Assembly: GCA_036567785.1 (NCBI GenBank)
Contig: DATCTV010000027.1
Location: 1-64,000, forward strand
Direction of reading: 5' to 3'
DNA: 64,000 nucleotides
Source: Desulfomonilia bacterium
Lineage (GTDB): Bacteria > Desulfobacterota > Desulfomonilia > UBA1062
The notes beneath the pieces were generated by a model, which saw only the letters and a list, made by a program, of their open reading frames with translations, did no database searches and was not told the DNA's origin. This document shows positions 15,926 through 26,432 of this stretch, in pieces; within the stretch, counting starts at the first letter, position 1; every line of letters begins with the position of its first letter. The position numbers and the translations under genes were made by a program.

Positions 15926-18520
15926 CTACAGTTCCACCTTTTCTTTCATCAGGGACTGCGCCTCGATAAGTGCCTCATGCCTTATCGTAATCGGGAAGCG
16001 GTTATGCAGGGGGCTTATCCTCGCGCCAATCTCCCCGCATTTATAGAAGAGCATCGAGAGAGGCTTCATGAAATTGCTGAGCTTTGCACCGTGCTTGAAT
16101 TCTTCCAGGGTCTCGTTGTCCCATCCGCCGAAAAACGCATAGAGGAAGCTGAACAAGAACATCCCGGGTACTGCACCTACAAAGAACAGTATCATGCTGG
16201 TGATCTGATCGCATTTCCACGTGTATGTACCGAAGACACGCAGGATGCCGTACATCACGGCTCCCGACAGCAGCGGCGCACCGATCGACTGCCAGAAATA
16301 GAAGCGCTGCTTGAAGCAGACTTTATTGTTAACAAAATACGAGACGATGTCTTTTGTCAGAAGTCCTACGAAATAGGCTATTATTAGTCCGACCACCTGG
16401 TATTTGTCCATCAGTACGAAGACAAGCGTTACCCTTATCGCCTGCTCCATCGTGCACAGGGCAGTAATGAGCCACGGTTTGTTGGCGCCCCTCTGCACGT
16501 TGTCTCCTATCCAGGAAGGATATTGTATCGTGCCCCATATCATGAGCGGTATGGAATAAAGGGCAGCCCTGGCGAACTGTGGGCCGGTTGCACCCAGGAT
16601 GAACCTGTCTGATACGGCAAGCAGGAAAGAACCCAGGAAAGCGCTTATCATGCCGCCGTATTTATAGGCAAGAGTCGCATAATACTGGCTGAGGATCTTC
16701 CTTCCCCTGGAAAATGCTTCGGAAATTGCTGGCATCAGGTTGTTGTACAGCGTTCCGATGACCTGAAATGCAAAGACGAAGTTCTTGGCGAGCATCCAGT
16801 TTCCCCATATCTCGGTGTAGTTTATGAGCTTTGTCTGGGTGATCAGTATTTCGAGGGCCTGGGCTCCTGAGACCACGAGGGATCCCATCATGTCGAAAAC
16901 GCCGAACTTGAGGCTCTTCTTGACCACTTCCCAGTCGAAATGAGCCAGAAAGAGCAGTTTCATGCTGTAACCGACCCTGCGGTAGAGGATATAGCCGATG
17001 ATGAATGTAAGGAGTTCCGTTCCATAAAGCGCAAATGCCATGCCCAGCGCCCCGCCCAGAGCGGGACCGATCATTGGATTTGAAAGTCCCCATTTGTACA
17101 CGGGATAGACAACAATGAGCTGGGCTATAATAGGAAAGACGACTGCAAATCCTATGTCCACGATCTGTGCGTAATCGAAGCGCTGGAAGCCTGTAAGTGC
17201 GTAGCGCATCAGCTGGTATATGCCGGGCATCTGAATTATTGCGTGCGTTATGATTATCCATGTGTAAATGGCATAGGTTGTTTTGGGCAGGAAAAAGCTG
17301 GAAAGCGCCACAAAGATTGTTACCTGAAGAGCTCCTGTCAGCATTTGCCACCAGACATACATCTGACCGAACTGAATGCCTTTTCTGGGGTCTTTTATAC
17401 GGTATTCGCTCAGGAACTTGACAAAAGCAAAACTGGTACCCATGTCGAAGAACATCCATGCCACCTCGAAAAACTGCAGCACTCTGAACCACAGTCCGAG
17501 TCCCTGTGCGGAAGGCAGAAGGAATGATGGAAGAATGAGGTTTTGATAGATGATAAGCGGGACAAAAAGAATCAAACCTATTGTAAGTGCAAACAGAAAT
17601 CCGCCAAGCGGCCTGTGGAAACCTATGTTTTCCCAGTCGGTTCCCTGTTCGCGCTCTTCATAATTTTCCCGGTTGCTGACGATTGAATCAAGGGCCTCAG
17701 GGTGTTTCCTGCTGTAGCGTCTGACGATTACGAACAGGCCGAAGAATGTCACATTTATAAGTAGAAGAAGGGTGATGATTGTCATCTGCTCATCTTTGTG
17801 GGGGACTGGTGATGCGGGATAATCGGCAAATGACTGGGGTGTTCGTCCCGAAGCGCTTACAGTAAGATTATAAATGAAATAATTGAAATAAGGCCATTCC
17901 TGAAAGTCTTTGTTTAAGAGTTCATCCCTGCCGTCTTTGTCTCTTGACATCACAAGGTGAGGTGTCAAAATATAGACTTGGCCTTTACCCAGTGCGGACT
18001 TTCCGAGGATTGTTTCCTTGCTTTCGTATCCGTAAACGAGTGTATTCAGTTTCATACCGCTGATTTCGGTGCGTTCTCTGACCTGGGGTGCACTGTTCCA
18101 TACGATATCGGTAACAACAGAACCAGCGGCGCCTGGAAGGTTGTCGATGCTTTCCTCTTTTTTCAGCAGTTCTTCCACTACAGGGGTTTCAAACAGCTTC
18201 TTCAGCTGTTCCTGGCTTATCTGCGGACCCATGATAAGTATAAGGCCCGCGCCTTGTTTGACTTTTAACGAGATATTTTCTGGATCTGGAATCGAGTTGT
18301 TCAGAACATACACATCCGCATCAGAAGAAGGTGTTATTTCAAAATCCTTTGCCAGACTGAGCGCCCGTGTGACACTTCCCTCAGGGCCTGCATAAAACAC
18401 TTTCAGTCCGCTTCCTGCAAACGAAGCTTCAGGCAGCAGGAATACTGCAAGAAGAATGAAAGCACTTATGAATAAACTTATATTTCTCCGGACGAAAAAA
18501 TTAGATACGGGGTTATTCAT
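15926..18520 (-). CDS. Flippase-like membrane protein with extracytoplasmic GATase-like domain
   Basis: 864 residues in two unlike parts. Residues 1-35 are a signal peptide ending A-S-F-A-G. About 38-225 form an alpha/beta extracytoplasmic domain with alternating hydrophobic strands (V-Y-V-L-N-N, L-I-L-I-M-G-P) that recalls class-I glutamine-amidotransferase-like or GldG-type folds, without an obvious Cys-His catalytic pair. A helix at about 238-260 and a charged cytoplasmic linker follow. Residues 300-800 hold about 12-14 helices with the look of the MOP superfamily (Wzx/MATE), with the amphipathic pattern I-S-E-A-F-S-R-G. It sits between a GH1 and a GH38 gene. Transport of a lipid-linked or free glycoside is inferred, not shown. 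Confidence 0.75.
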   Translation of the reverse strand: MNNPVSNFFVRRNISLFISAFILLAVFLLPEASFAGSGLKVFYAGPEGSVTRALSLAKDFEITPSSDADVYVLNNSIPDPENISLKVKQGAGLILIMGPQISQEQLKKLFETPVVEELLKKEESIDNLPGAAGSVVTDIVWNSAPQVRERTEISGMKLNTLVYGYESKETILGKSALGKGQVYILTPHLVMSRDKDGRDELLNKDFQEWPYFNYFIYNLTVSASGRTPQSFADYPASPVPHKDEQMTIITLLLLINVTFFGLFVIVRRYSRKHPEALDSIVSNRENYEEREQGTDWENIGFHRPLGGFLFALTIGLILFVPLIIYQNLILPSFLLPSAQGLGLWFRVLQFFEVAWMFFDMGTSFAFVKFLSEYRIKDPRKGIQFGQMYVWWQMLTGALQVTIFVALSSFFLPKTTYAIYTWIIITHAIIQMPGIYQLMRYALTGFQRFDYAQIVDIGFAVVFPIIAQLIVVYPVYKWGLSNPMIGPALGGALGMAFALYGTELLTFIIGYILYRRVGYSMKLLFLAHFDWEVVKKSLKFGVFDMMGSLVVSGAQALEILITQTKLINYTEIWGNWMLAKNFVFAFQVIGTLYNNLMPAISEAFSRGRKILSQYYATLAYKYGGMISAFLGSFLLAVSDRFILGATGPQFARAALYSIPLMIWGTIQYPSWIGDNVQRGANKPWLITALCTMEQAIRVTLVFVLMDKYQVVGLIIAYFVGLLTKDIVSYFVNNKVCFKQRFYFWQSIGAPLLSGAVMYGILRVFGTYTWKCDQITSMILFFVGAVPGMFLFSFLYAFFGGWDNETLEEFKHGAKLSNFMKPLSMLFYKCGEIGARISPLHNRFPITIRHEALIEAQSLMKEKVEL

Positions 18521-18529
18521 AGCGGTGCC

Positions 18530-19930
<1,401 letters not shown>

Positions 19931-19990
19931 TCATCAAGCTTAAGGCGACTTCATTGACGCAGCTTGCAGGCTTATGGTAGGTCAATAATT

Positions 19991-20698
19991 GTGGGACTTT
20001 CGATAAAGACTATATTGAACATACTGTTTCGTTCGCTGTTCATACAGGGTGCATGGACATTCAAGAACATGCAGTATATCGGTTTTATCTTTTCGATTGC
20101 ACCCGGAATCAGGGCATTGAAATCAGTGAATCCTCAAATAAGGGAAGAACTTGGCAGCAGATATTTCAACTCACAGCCCTATATGGCGCCTGTCGCCGAA
20201 GGGATTTATCTGAACCTTGTCGAGCATGGAAACGCGGCTGATGCGGCCAGGGTTCTTCCTTCCGTCTCCTGCGCGCTTGCCGCTCTTGGTGACAGCTTCT
20301 TCTGGGCCGCGCTCAAACCGATTCTGTGCCTTCTGTGCCTTATTCTGGGGCTTTCAAGCTGGCTCTGGGGGATACTCATAGCAATCCTTATCTATAATGC
20401 TATTCATTTTGGGATAATGGGGTGGGGATTCTGGGAAGGATACAGGAATGGACCTCAGGGCGCTCTCGCCGTAGGAAAGATTGTCTCTATTGAAAGAGCA
20501 GATAAGATTTCACTTTTGATTCCCTTATTATGCGGGATCTGTCTTGTAATAGCACCTGGAAAACTCGGGGTGGAATATTATATAGCAATACCGGTTTTCA
20601 TGTTAAGTATGCTGGCTTTTTACAAAAAGATTAATTTTTTATTAATTTTTTATGGGCTCTTTATTCTTATACTGATAATGACGATTATAGGAATATAA
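19991..20698 (+). CDS. PTS mannose-family EIID component (no IIA, IIB or IIC in the window)
   Basis: About 236 residues if the GTG at 19991 is used; a TTG at 19964 has no ribosome site either, so the start is uncertain. The family signature Q-G-A-W-T-F-K-N-M-Q lies near the start, and hydrophobic segments are at about 110-150 and in the last 70 residues. EIID forms the membrane part of mannose-class permeases together with EIIC. Here EIIC, EIIB and EIIA are absent, and HPr and EI follow directly. Deltaproteobacterial incomplete PTS systems are thought to be regulatory; this is inference. Confidence 0.85.
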   Translation: MGLSIKTILNILFRSLFIQGAWTFKNMQYIGFIFSIAPGIRALKSVNPQIREELGSRYFNSQPYMAPVAEGIYLNLVEHGNAADAARVLPSVSCALAALGDSFFWAALKPILCLLCLILGLSSWLWGILIAILIYNAIHFGIMGWGFWEGYRNGPQGALAVGKIVSIERADKISLLIPLLCGICLVIAPGKLGVEYYIAIPVFMLSMLAFYKKINFLLIFYGLFILILIMTIIGI

Positions 20699-20710
20699 GA
20701 ATAAAAATTT

Positions 20711-20980
20711 ATGAAACAGGAAAAGATTATCATACCGAACAAATTGGGAATGCACGCCAGATCTGCGGCAAGTTTCGCCAAGATGGCGGCTTCATTCAGA
20801 TCGAAAATCGAGGTTGCCAAAGACCATGTCAAGGCGGACGGCAAGAGCATCATGGAACTTCTAACCATATCTGCAGCTATGGGTACCGAGATTACAATCA
20901 GTGTTTCAGGCGAAGATGAAGAAGTGGCATTATCGGCACTTTCAAAGCTCGTGAAAGAAGGGTTTGGAGAAATGCTGTGA
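20711..20980 (+). CDS. ptsH: HPr phosphocarrier protein
   Basis: 89 residues, the usual HPr length. The active-site histidine His15 lies in G-M-H-A-R, and the regulatory serine Ser46 in D-G-K-S-I-M is present, so phosphorylation by an HprK-type kinase is possible. It starts 12 bases after the EIID gene, and its stop overlaps the EI start by 4 bases. Accepts phosphate from EI and would pass it to an EIIA encoded elsewhere. Confidence 0.95.
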   Translation: MKQEKIIIPNKLGMHARSAASFAKMAASFRSKIEVAKDHVKADGKSIMELLTISAAMGTEITISVSGEDEEVALSALSKLVKEGFGEML

Positions 20981-22746
20981 AACAGCATCATGTCCACATA
21001 CTGCACGGGGTAGCCGCTTCGGCCGGTATTGCAATCGGCAATGCAGTCATAATAGACAGAAAGACAATAGAGCGTTACCCTAAAATTCGCATTACAGAAG
21101 GCCTTGTCGAAGACGAAATCAGGCGTTTTGATAATGCGATTGAAGCATCATACAAACAGATAGAGGAAGCGAAGAAAAAGCTTGAATCCCATAATGCGGT
21201 CAAGGATCATGCATTGATTCTGGAGACCCATCTGCTGATGCTCAGGGACCCGTCACTTATCGACAGAGTGAATAAACTTGTCAGGAAAAACCTTATCAAC
21301 GCTGAATGGGCGTTGAAAATAGCACTTCAGGATATTGAAGAAAGTTTTGCCTCAATCGGTGACGACTATATCCGGAGCAGGGTAGCCGATACGAATTTTG
21401 TAGGCGAACGTATCATGATGAATCTTATTGGCCGCGAGATCAAGGGATTCCACCTGGTGGATAAAAGCATAATCGTATCGCATGACCTGTCTCCGGCTGA
21501 TACGGCGATGCTCAGCAAGGATCATGTCCTCGGGTTTGCAACCGATGTCGGAGGTCCGACATCCCATACGGCGATAATCGCCCATTCGCTTGAAATTCCA
21601 GCCGTCGTGGGACTCGAAAAGGCCTCGACGTCTATCAACCCCGGTGACAAGCTTATTCTTGACGGCATATCGGGCGTAGTCATCGTGAATCCTACTGAGA
21701 ACCAGATATCCGATTACGAGCAGCGGGCAAAGTCACACCTTACCCTTGAGCTCAAATTGAAGGAAAAGGCCAGGGAGCCCGCAGTAACTATTGATGGAAC
21801 AAAAATCAGCGTGCTAGGTAATCTTGAATTCAGGGAAGAAGTGAAGACGGTCCTTGACCATGGGGCTGAGGGTATTGGTCTCTACAGGACTGAATTTCTG
21901 TATATAAACCGTGAAATCATACCTACCGAAGAAGAACACTTTCAGGCATACAAGGCCGTCGTCGAGACCGTCTCACCGTTTCCGACAACAATCAGGACGC
22001 TGGATCTCGGGGGAGACAAGCTAAATTCAAACCTGGGGGATATGAAAAAAGAGACGAATCCCGCAATGGGATTGAGGGCCATAAGGCTTTGTCTGAAAGA
22101 ACCTGAGCTGTTCAAAACTCAGCTGAAAGGCATATTGAGGGCGAGCAACTACGGGAACACGTCAATTATGTTTCCCATGATTTCAGGCATAGAAGAACTG
22201 CACAGGGCATTGGAGATACTTGAGAAAATCAAGCATGATTTCAGGAGGAAGGGGATACCGTTCGATGAAGAAATCAATGTGGGCATAATGGTCGAGGTCC
22301 CGTCCGCGGCGATAATAGCCGACCTTCTGGCCAAGGAAGTTGACTTCTTTTCGATAGGAACCAATGATCTTATACAGTATTCGATAGCTATCGACCGCGG
22401 AAACGAATATGTGAACTACCTTTACGACCCTCTTCACCCGGCGGTTCTGAGGCTTATCAAATACATTGTTGATTGTGCGCACAAGGAAGGCATCACGGTG
22501 TCCATGTGTGGTGAGATGGCTGGAAGAACAATATACACACCGATCCTGCTGGGAATGGGAATAGACCAGTTCTCAACGAATGCCTTTGCCATCTCCCATG
22601 TAAAAGAAATGATAAGGAAGATTGACCTTACGAACTGTGCAAATATCGTTAATTCCCTGCTGGAAATGAAGACGGCAGAGGAGATACAGGCGTTCATTTT
22701 TGAGGAGTACAAGAGACATTCTGATTTCGAGACCATTCTTGACTGA
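20977..22746 (+). CDS. ptsI: PTS enzyme I
   Basis: 589 residues, GTG start inside the ptsH stop (GTGA). The phosphohistidine site G-G-P-T-S-H-T-A-I (His197), the PEP-binding domain with E-G-I-G-L-Y-R-T-E-F and the catalytic C-G-E-M-A-G near residue 510 are all intact. It uses PEP to phosphorylate HPr. A coupled partner of ptsH; together they feed the EIID-containing system or a regulatory relay. Confidence 0.95.
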   Translation: MKQHHVHILHGVAASAGIAIGNAVIIDRKTIERYPKIRITEGLVEDEIRRFDNAIEASYKQIEEAKKKLESHNAVKDHALILETHLLMLRDPSLIDRVNKLVRKNLINAEWALKIALQDIEESFASIGDDYIRSRVADTNFVGERIMMNLIGREIKGFHLVDKSIIVSHDLSPADTAMLSKDHVLGFATDVGGPTSHTAIIAHSLEIPAVVGLEKASTSINPGDKLILDGISGVVIVNPTENQISDYEQRAKSHLTLELKLKEKAREPAVTIDGTKISVLGNLEFREEVKTVLDHGAEGIGLYRTEFLYINREIIPTEEEHFQAYKAVVETVSPFPTTIRTLDLGGDKLNSNLGDMKKETNPAMGLRAIRLCLKEPELFKTQLKGILRASNYGNTSIMFPMISGIEELHRALEILEKIKHDFRRKGIPFDEEINVGIMVEVPSAAIIADLLAKEVDFFSIGTNDLIQYSIAIDRGNEYVNYLYDPLHPAVLRLIKYIVDCAHKEGITVSMCGEMAGRTIYTPILLGMGIDQFSTNAFAISHVKEMIRKIDLTNCANIVNSLLEMKTAEEIQAFIFEEYKRHSDFETILD

Positions 22747-22791
22747 GTGTTTCATTGTCCACTGAGATGATAAGATACTATGTTTAAAGTG

Positions 22792-22800
22792 TGTTATAAT
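22792..22800 (+). promoter_or_regulatory. Extended -10 promoter ahead of smpB
   Basis: TGTTATAAT is a perfect extended -10 (TGn plus TATAAT), 24 bases before the smpB start codon. No good -35 lies 16-18 bases upstream, which fits an extended -10 promoter. Confidence 0.65.
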
Positions 22801-22823
22801 ACCCTGGATAAAGGAATATCCCA

Positions 22824-23291
22824 GTGAAACAGGAGATTAAGACCAAGACACTTTGCCATAATTCAAAGGCAAGGTTCTCTTATGATATAAGTGAAACCTA
22901 TGAGACGGGCATTGTGCTGTCCGGTTCGGAAGTCAAGTCTTTAAGGCAGGGCGGTGCAAGCATGAAGGACTGCTATGCCGTTGTAAGAAACGGCGAGATG
23001 ATACTCCTTAACCTTCATGTCAACCCTTATCTTCAGGCGAACATATTCAACCATGACCCGAGGGCGCCGAGGAAACTCCTGCTTCACAAACGGGAGATAT
23101 TGAGACTTTCAGGTAAAATCAAGGAAAAAGGGCTTACCCTTGTACCTTTATCGATATATCTGAAGGGAAGCCACATAAAAGTCGAACTGGGACTGGCTAA
23201 AGGTAAAACATCCCCGGATAAAAAGAATGCAATCAAGGAAAGAGACATCAGGCGTGACATGCAGAGGGAACTTAAAAATATCGGGAGATAA
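22824..23291 (+). CDS. smpB: SsrA-binding protein SmpB
   Basis: 155 residues, the normal length. Starts with GTG. Contains the conserved G-S-E-V-K-S-L-R near residue 34 and the basic C-terminal tail that enters the ribosome. It binds tmRNA for trans-translation. The tmRNA gene itself was not seen in the window. tldD follows 7 bases later. Confidence 0.95.
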   Translation: MKQEIKTKTLCHNSKARFSYDISETYETGIVLSGSEVKSLRQGGASMKDCYAVVRNGEMILLNLHVNPYLQANIFNHDPRAPRKLLLHKREILRLSGKIKEKGLTLVPLSIYLKGSHIKVELGLAKGKTSPDKKNAIKERDIRRDMQRELKNIGR

Positions 23292-23298
23292 CAGAAAA

Positions 23299-24699
23299 GT
23301 GAATTCATTTGATGAGATTAGAAATATCGATGTTGAAAAAATCCTGAAGAAGGCACTCTCCGGAGGGGGTGATTTCTCTGAAATATTTGCAGAAAAAAGG
23401 ACAGGGACCGTCATTTCATCAGAGGCGAAAAGGATTGAAAAGTTCAATCTTACGAGTGATTTCGGCATCGGCATCAGGGTGGTGAGAAAGGACGTCAGCG
23501 CCTATGCCTATACCAATGACATCAACAGTCTTTTCGAACTGGCATCAACGGTAGCCGAATCAATAAAAAGCGGAGAGAAGGGCGGTGTAGTAACCCTGGA
23601 GAAAAGGTCTGCGCCGAAGGTTACTCAGGAAAAAATTCTTTCATGTTCAGTCGAACCGGAGAAGAAGATCTTTCTTGTAAAATCCGCAGAGGAATGTGCA
23701 TGGAAACATGACAGCAGGGTCGTTCAGGCCAGAGTTATGTATTCTGATTCGAACAGGCAGATTTTTGTTGCAAATTCCAATGGATTTACCTGTGAAGATG
23801 ATACCGGTGCAATAGTTTTCCTTGTCCAGTGCGTGGTTTCAGACGGCCACATTATGGAAACCGGATATGAGCCGATGGGAGGCGCACGAGGTTTCGAGAT
23901 TTTTGAGGAGACGGCTCCGGAAGAAATCGCCCGAAGGGCAGTGGCAAGAGCGATACAAACCCTTGCTGCCAGGAGCGCACCGGCAGGGCTGATGCCTGTT
24001 GTGCTTTCAAGCGATGCAGGTGGGACAATGGTACATGAGGCCATAGGGCATGGTCTGGAAGCCGATTTTGCGGGCCAGGGCCTTTCAGTCTATTCGGGGA
24101 AGATCGGTGAACAGGTGGCGTCCAGTGCGATAACGGTAATAGACGACGGGACAATTCCGGGAAGAAGGGGAAGCATAGGGTGTGACGACGAGGGAACGCT
24201 TTCAGAAAAGACTGTTCTTGTGGAAAACGGGATACTGAAATCATATATGACCGATCTTATCTCCGCGGTAAAATATGACCTCAGACCGACTGGAAACGGG
24301 CGCCGCGAGTCGTTCAGACACAGGCCGGTTCCGAGAATGACGAATACCATGATCGCTCCGGGAAAGGAAACGCCGGACGATATCATCAGGCTGGCCGAAA
24401 CCGGGATTTATGTCAAGAAAATGGGCGGAGGTCAGGTAAATCCGGTAACCGGGGATTTTGTATTTGAAGTTTCCGAAGGATACATGATTGAAAAGGGTAA
24501 CATAGGCGAGCCCATAAGAGGGGCTACACTCATAGGAAACGGTCCGAAGATACTCCTGTCGATTGAGCATGTCGGCAGCGATCTGGGCTGGGGCATAGGC
24601 ACCTGCGGCAAAGACGGACAGGGCGTGCCTGTCGGGGATGCGCAGCCTACGCTTTTAATACCCGAAATTACCGTGGGAGGTAAAATTCATGAAGAATAG
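23299..24699 (+). CDS. tldD: Zinc metallopeptidase-family protein TldD
   Basis: 466 residues from GTG 23299, preferred because it lies after the smpB stop with GGGAGA upstream; a longer in-frame ATG at 23227 would overlap smpB. The family zinc motif H-E-A-I-G-H-G-L-E-A-D near 24033-24065 is intact. TldD normally works as a heterodimer with TldE/PmbA in peptide or modified-peptide proteolysis. No TldE is in the window. The sppA-like gene overlaps its end by 11 bases. Confidence 0.92.
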   Translation: MNSFDEIRNIDVEKILKKALSGGGDFSEIFAEKRTGTVISSEAKRIEKFNLTSDFGIGIRVVRKDVSAYAYTNDINSLFELASTVAESIKSGEKGGVVTLEKRSAPKVTQEKILSCSVEPEKKIFLVKSAEECAWKHDSRVVQARVMYSDSNRQIFVANSNGFTCEDDTGAIVFLVQCVVSDGHIMETGYEPMGGARGFEIFEETAPEEIARRAVARAIQTLAARSAPAGLMPVVLSSDAGGTMVHEAIGHGLEADFAGQGLSVYSGKIGEQVASSAITVIDDGTIPGRRGSIGCDDEGTLSEKTVLVENGILKSYMTDLISAVKYDLRPTGNGRRESFRHRPVPRMTNTMIAPGKETPDDIIRLAETGIYVKKMGGGQVNPVTGDFVFEVSEGYMIEKGNIGEPIRGATLIGNGPKILLSIEHVGSDLGWGIGTCGKDGQGVPVGDAQPTLLIPEITVGGKIHEE

Positions 24700-25573
24700 A
24701 AAGATGTTACTGACGGTTTTAATTATGTTCACAATACTGGGAATGGGCGGTTGCGCATTTGTAACAATCGACCTCATGAGTCTTATGAGGATTCCCAGCA
24801 TGCATGAACGGGTTCTTTACAAAGGTACTGACGGCAAGGTCCTTGTTGTGGAAATTCTGGGTCTTATAACAACCACAGGGGTCAGGCAGATGTTTTCTTC
24901 CCAGGAAGGGACATATGAACGTCTTGACGCCATATTGAATATTGCAGACAAAGATCCCTCAATTAAAGCCATGGTAATAAAGATTGATTCCCCCGGGGGT
25001 TCTGTAACTGCGTCGGACCTGGTGTACAGACGGATTGTAGATTTCAAGACCAAAAAGAAAATTCCTGCCGTTGCCTGCATAACGAACATGGGTGCATCAG
25101 GGGCATATATGATCGCCCTTTCAGCGGATAGGATAGTGGCATTGCCTACATCGATGGTGGGAAATGTGGGAGTATTCATTCCATTCATAAGCTTTCAGGG
25201 TCTGATGGATATGCTGGGAGTACGCGACGAGACGATAGCATCAGGCAAATACAAGGTTGCAGGCTCGCCGAAGAAGGACATGACTGAAGAGGACAAGGCG
25301 ATATACAAGGCCATAATAGATGAAATGTATGCCGATTTTATGGCGAAGGTGAAGAAGAACAGACCTGCAATGACGGATGAAGACATCAAAATAGTCGGTG
25401 ACGGAAGAGTCATGGCGGCAAATACAGCCGTCAGTTATCACGCAATTGATGAAGTGGGATATTACGAAAACGCGGTTAAATCGGTAGAGAAACTTGCTGG
25501 GATAACAAATCCCACAGTTGTTGTGTATCGAAGGGACGGGGAAAAACAGGGCGGATTCTATTCCTGGCCTTGA
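24689..25573 (+). CDS. sppA: Signal peptide peptidase SppA-like serine protease
   Basis: 294 residues. The N-terminal membrane anchor (about 6-28) includes G-G-C, possibly a lipobox but with Met at -3. The serine nucleophile Ser137 lies in M-G-A-S-G-A-Y, and the general-base lysine in S-G-K-Y-K near 187-189, both as in short bacterial SppA (S49 family). It cleaves remnant signal peptides in the membrane. It overlaps tldD by 11 bases and ends at a strong terminator. Confidence 0.9.
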   Translation: MKNRKMLLTVLIMFTILGMGGCAFVTIDLMSLMRIPSMHERVLYKGTDGKVLVVEILGLITTTGVRQMFSSQEGTYERLDAILNIADKDPSIKAMVIKIDSPGGSVTASDLVYRRIVDFKTKKKIPAVACITNMGASGAYMIALSADRIVALPTSMVGNVGVFIPFISFQGLMDMLGVRDETIASGKYKVAGSPKKDMTEEDKAIYKAIIDEMYADFMAKVKKNRPAMTDEDIKIVGDGRVMAANTAVSYHAIDEVGYYENAVKSVEKLAGITNPTVVVYRRDGEKQGGFYSWP

Positions 25574-25589
25574 TCGATAAATCGAATTC

Positions 25590-25632
25590 AAGACGGCAGG
25601 TATGGTATAAACCATATCTGCCGTCTTCTTTT
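25590..25632. terminator. Bidirectional terminator between sppA and the cNMP-binding gene
   Basis: A 17-bp stem with one G-U pair (25590-25606 with 25611-25627) and an ATAA loop, then CTTTT on the plus side. It lies between two convergent genes, so it likely serves both. Confidence 0.9.
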
Positions 25633-25640
25633 GTCGGGAT

Positions 25641-26381
25641 TCAATAAAACCCGTTCAGCAGTTTAAGGTTCGCCTCCTTGAGTCTGTTGGCGAGACCTGT
25701 AATAATCTTATCGGCAATTTCGGGGTTTTCATGGATCATCTTTTCAAAGCCGATATCTTTAACGTTCATGATTTCGACAATGCTTCTGCCTATGGACCTG
25801 ATGGTAGCGCTTCTCGGCTCATCCAGTATGATGCTGATTTCACCGAAGTATTCACCCACGTTGTTAATGACAGCAATCGATTTTCCTTTCTTTGATACCT
25901 CCAGTCCTCCCTCTGTCTGGATGAGTCTGAATACTTCCATACCATAAGTGTCCTCTTCGATAATGATTTCACCGTCAGCATATTCACGTACATCCAGGTT
26001 TATTACTTCAGTGTAGGGTATGTTGGCTTCTGCTATCGAGGTGGTCTGTTCAAGCTGCATATAGGCAGACTTAAGTATAATCGATACAAAGGACGGGTTT
26101 GTATATGAAATATCTTCTATGTTTTCGCATCGGTAAGTGGCTATTCTCGATGTTTTTCTGGCCCTGGCGGTGGTGCTGTAATTGATTCCCCTGAAATAAT
26201 TTTCAAGCCCGAATACATCATGGTCTGTAAGAATTCTGATGGTTTTATCAAGCTGGCTTATGCGCACTTCACCATCAAGGATAACATAGAAATACTCGTT
26301 GGGATCACCTTCCCGGACGATGATTTCGCCCGGTTGATATTCTTTGACAACAACGGCCTGGATAAAGTTGGATTCCGGCAT
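25641..26381 (-). CDS. Protein with two tandem cyclic-nucleotide-binding domains
   Basis: 246 residues, without signal peptide or membrane helix. Two cNMP-binding-like beta-rolls follow each other: about 8-110 (G-E-I-I-V-R-E-G-D, then V-I-L-D-G-E-V) and 130-235 (F-G-E-I-S-I-I-L-D-E-P-R-S-A-T, the phosphate-binding cassette). The second keeps G-E and R-S-A and could bind cAMP or cGMP; the first is less conserved. No DNA-binding, kinase or cyclase domain is fused. It may act like a PKA regulatory subunit or a free sensor; the partner is unknown. It lies downstream of the HDAC gene on the same strand. Confidence 0.8.
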   Translation of the reverse strand: MPESNFIQAVVVKEYQPGEIIVREGDPNEYFYVILDGEVRISQLDKTIRILTDHDVFGLENYFRGINYSTTARARKTSRIATYRCENIEDISYTNPSFVSIILKSAYMQLEQTTSIAEANIPYTEVINLDVREYADGEIIIEEDTYGMEVFRLIQTEGGLEVSKKGKSIAVINNVGEYFGEISIILDEPRSATIRSIGRSIVEIMNVKDIGFEKMIHENPEIADKIITGLANRLKEANLKLLNGFY

Positions 26382-26404
26382 AATTGGTGTTTCGGAAATG
26401 CATG

Positions 26405-26432
26405 GAAAAAACTTTACATTTTACTGTAAAGG
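26405..26432 (-). terminator. Intrinsic terminator of the HDAC-family gene
   Basis: On the minus strand CTTTACA / TGTAAAG (26425-26431 with 26412-26418) form a 7-bp stem with a 6-base loop, followed by six U. It overlaps the HDAC-family stop codon. Confidence 0.75.

Noticed and set aside
16662..17492. A 276-codon minus-strand frame inside the flippase gene
   Set aside because: Same-strand alternative frame of a clear membrane protein; its composition is not protein-like.
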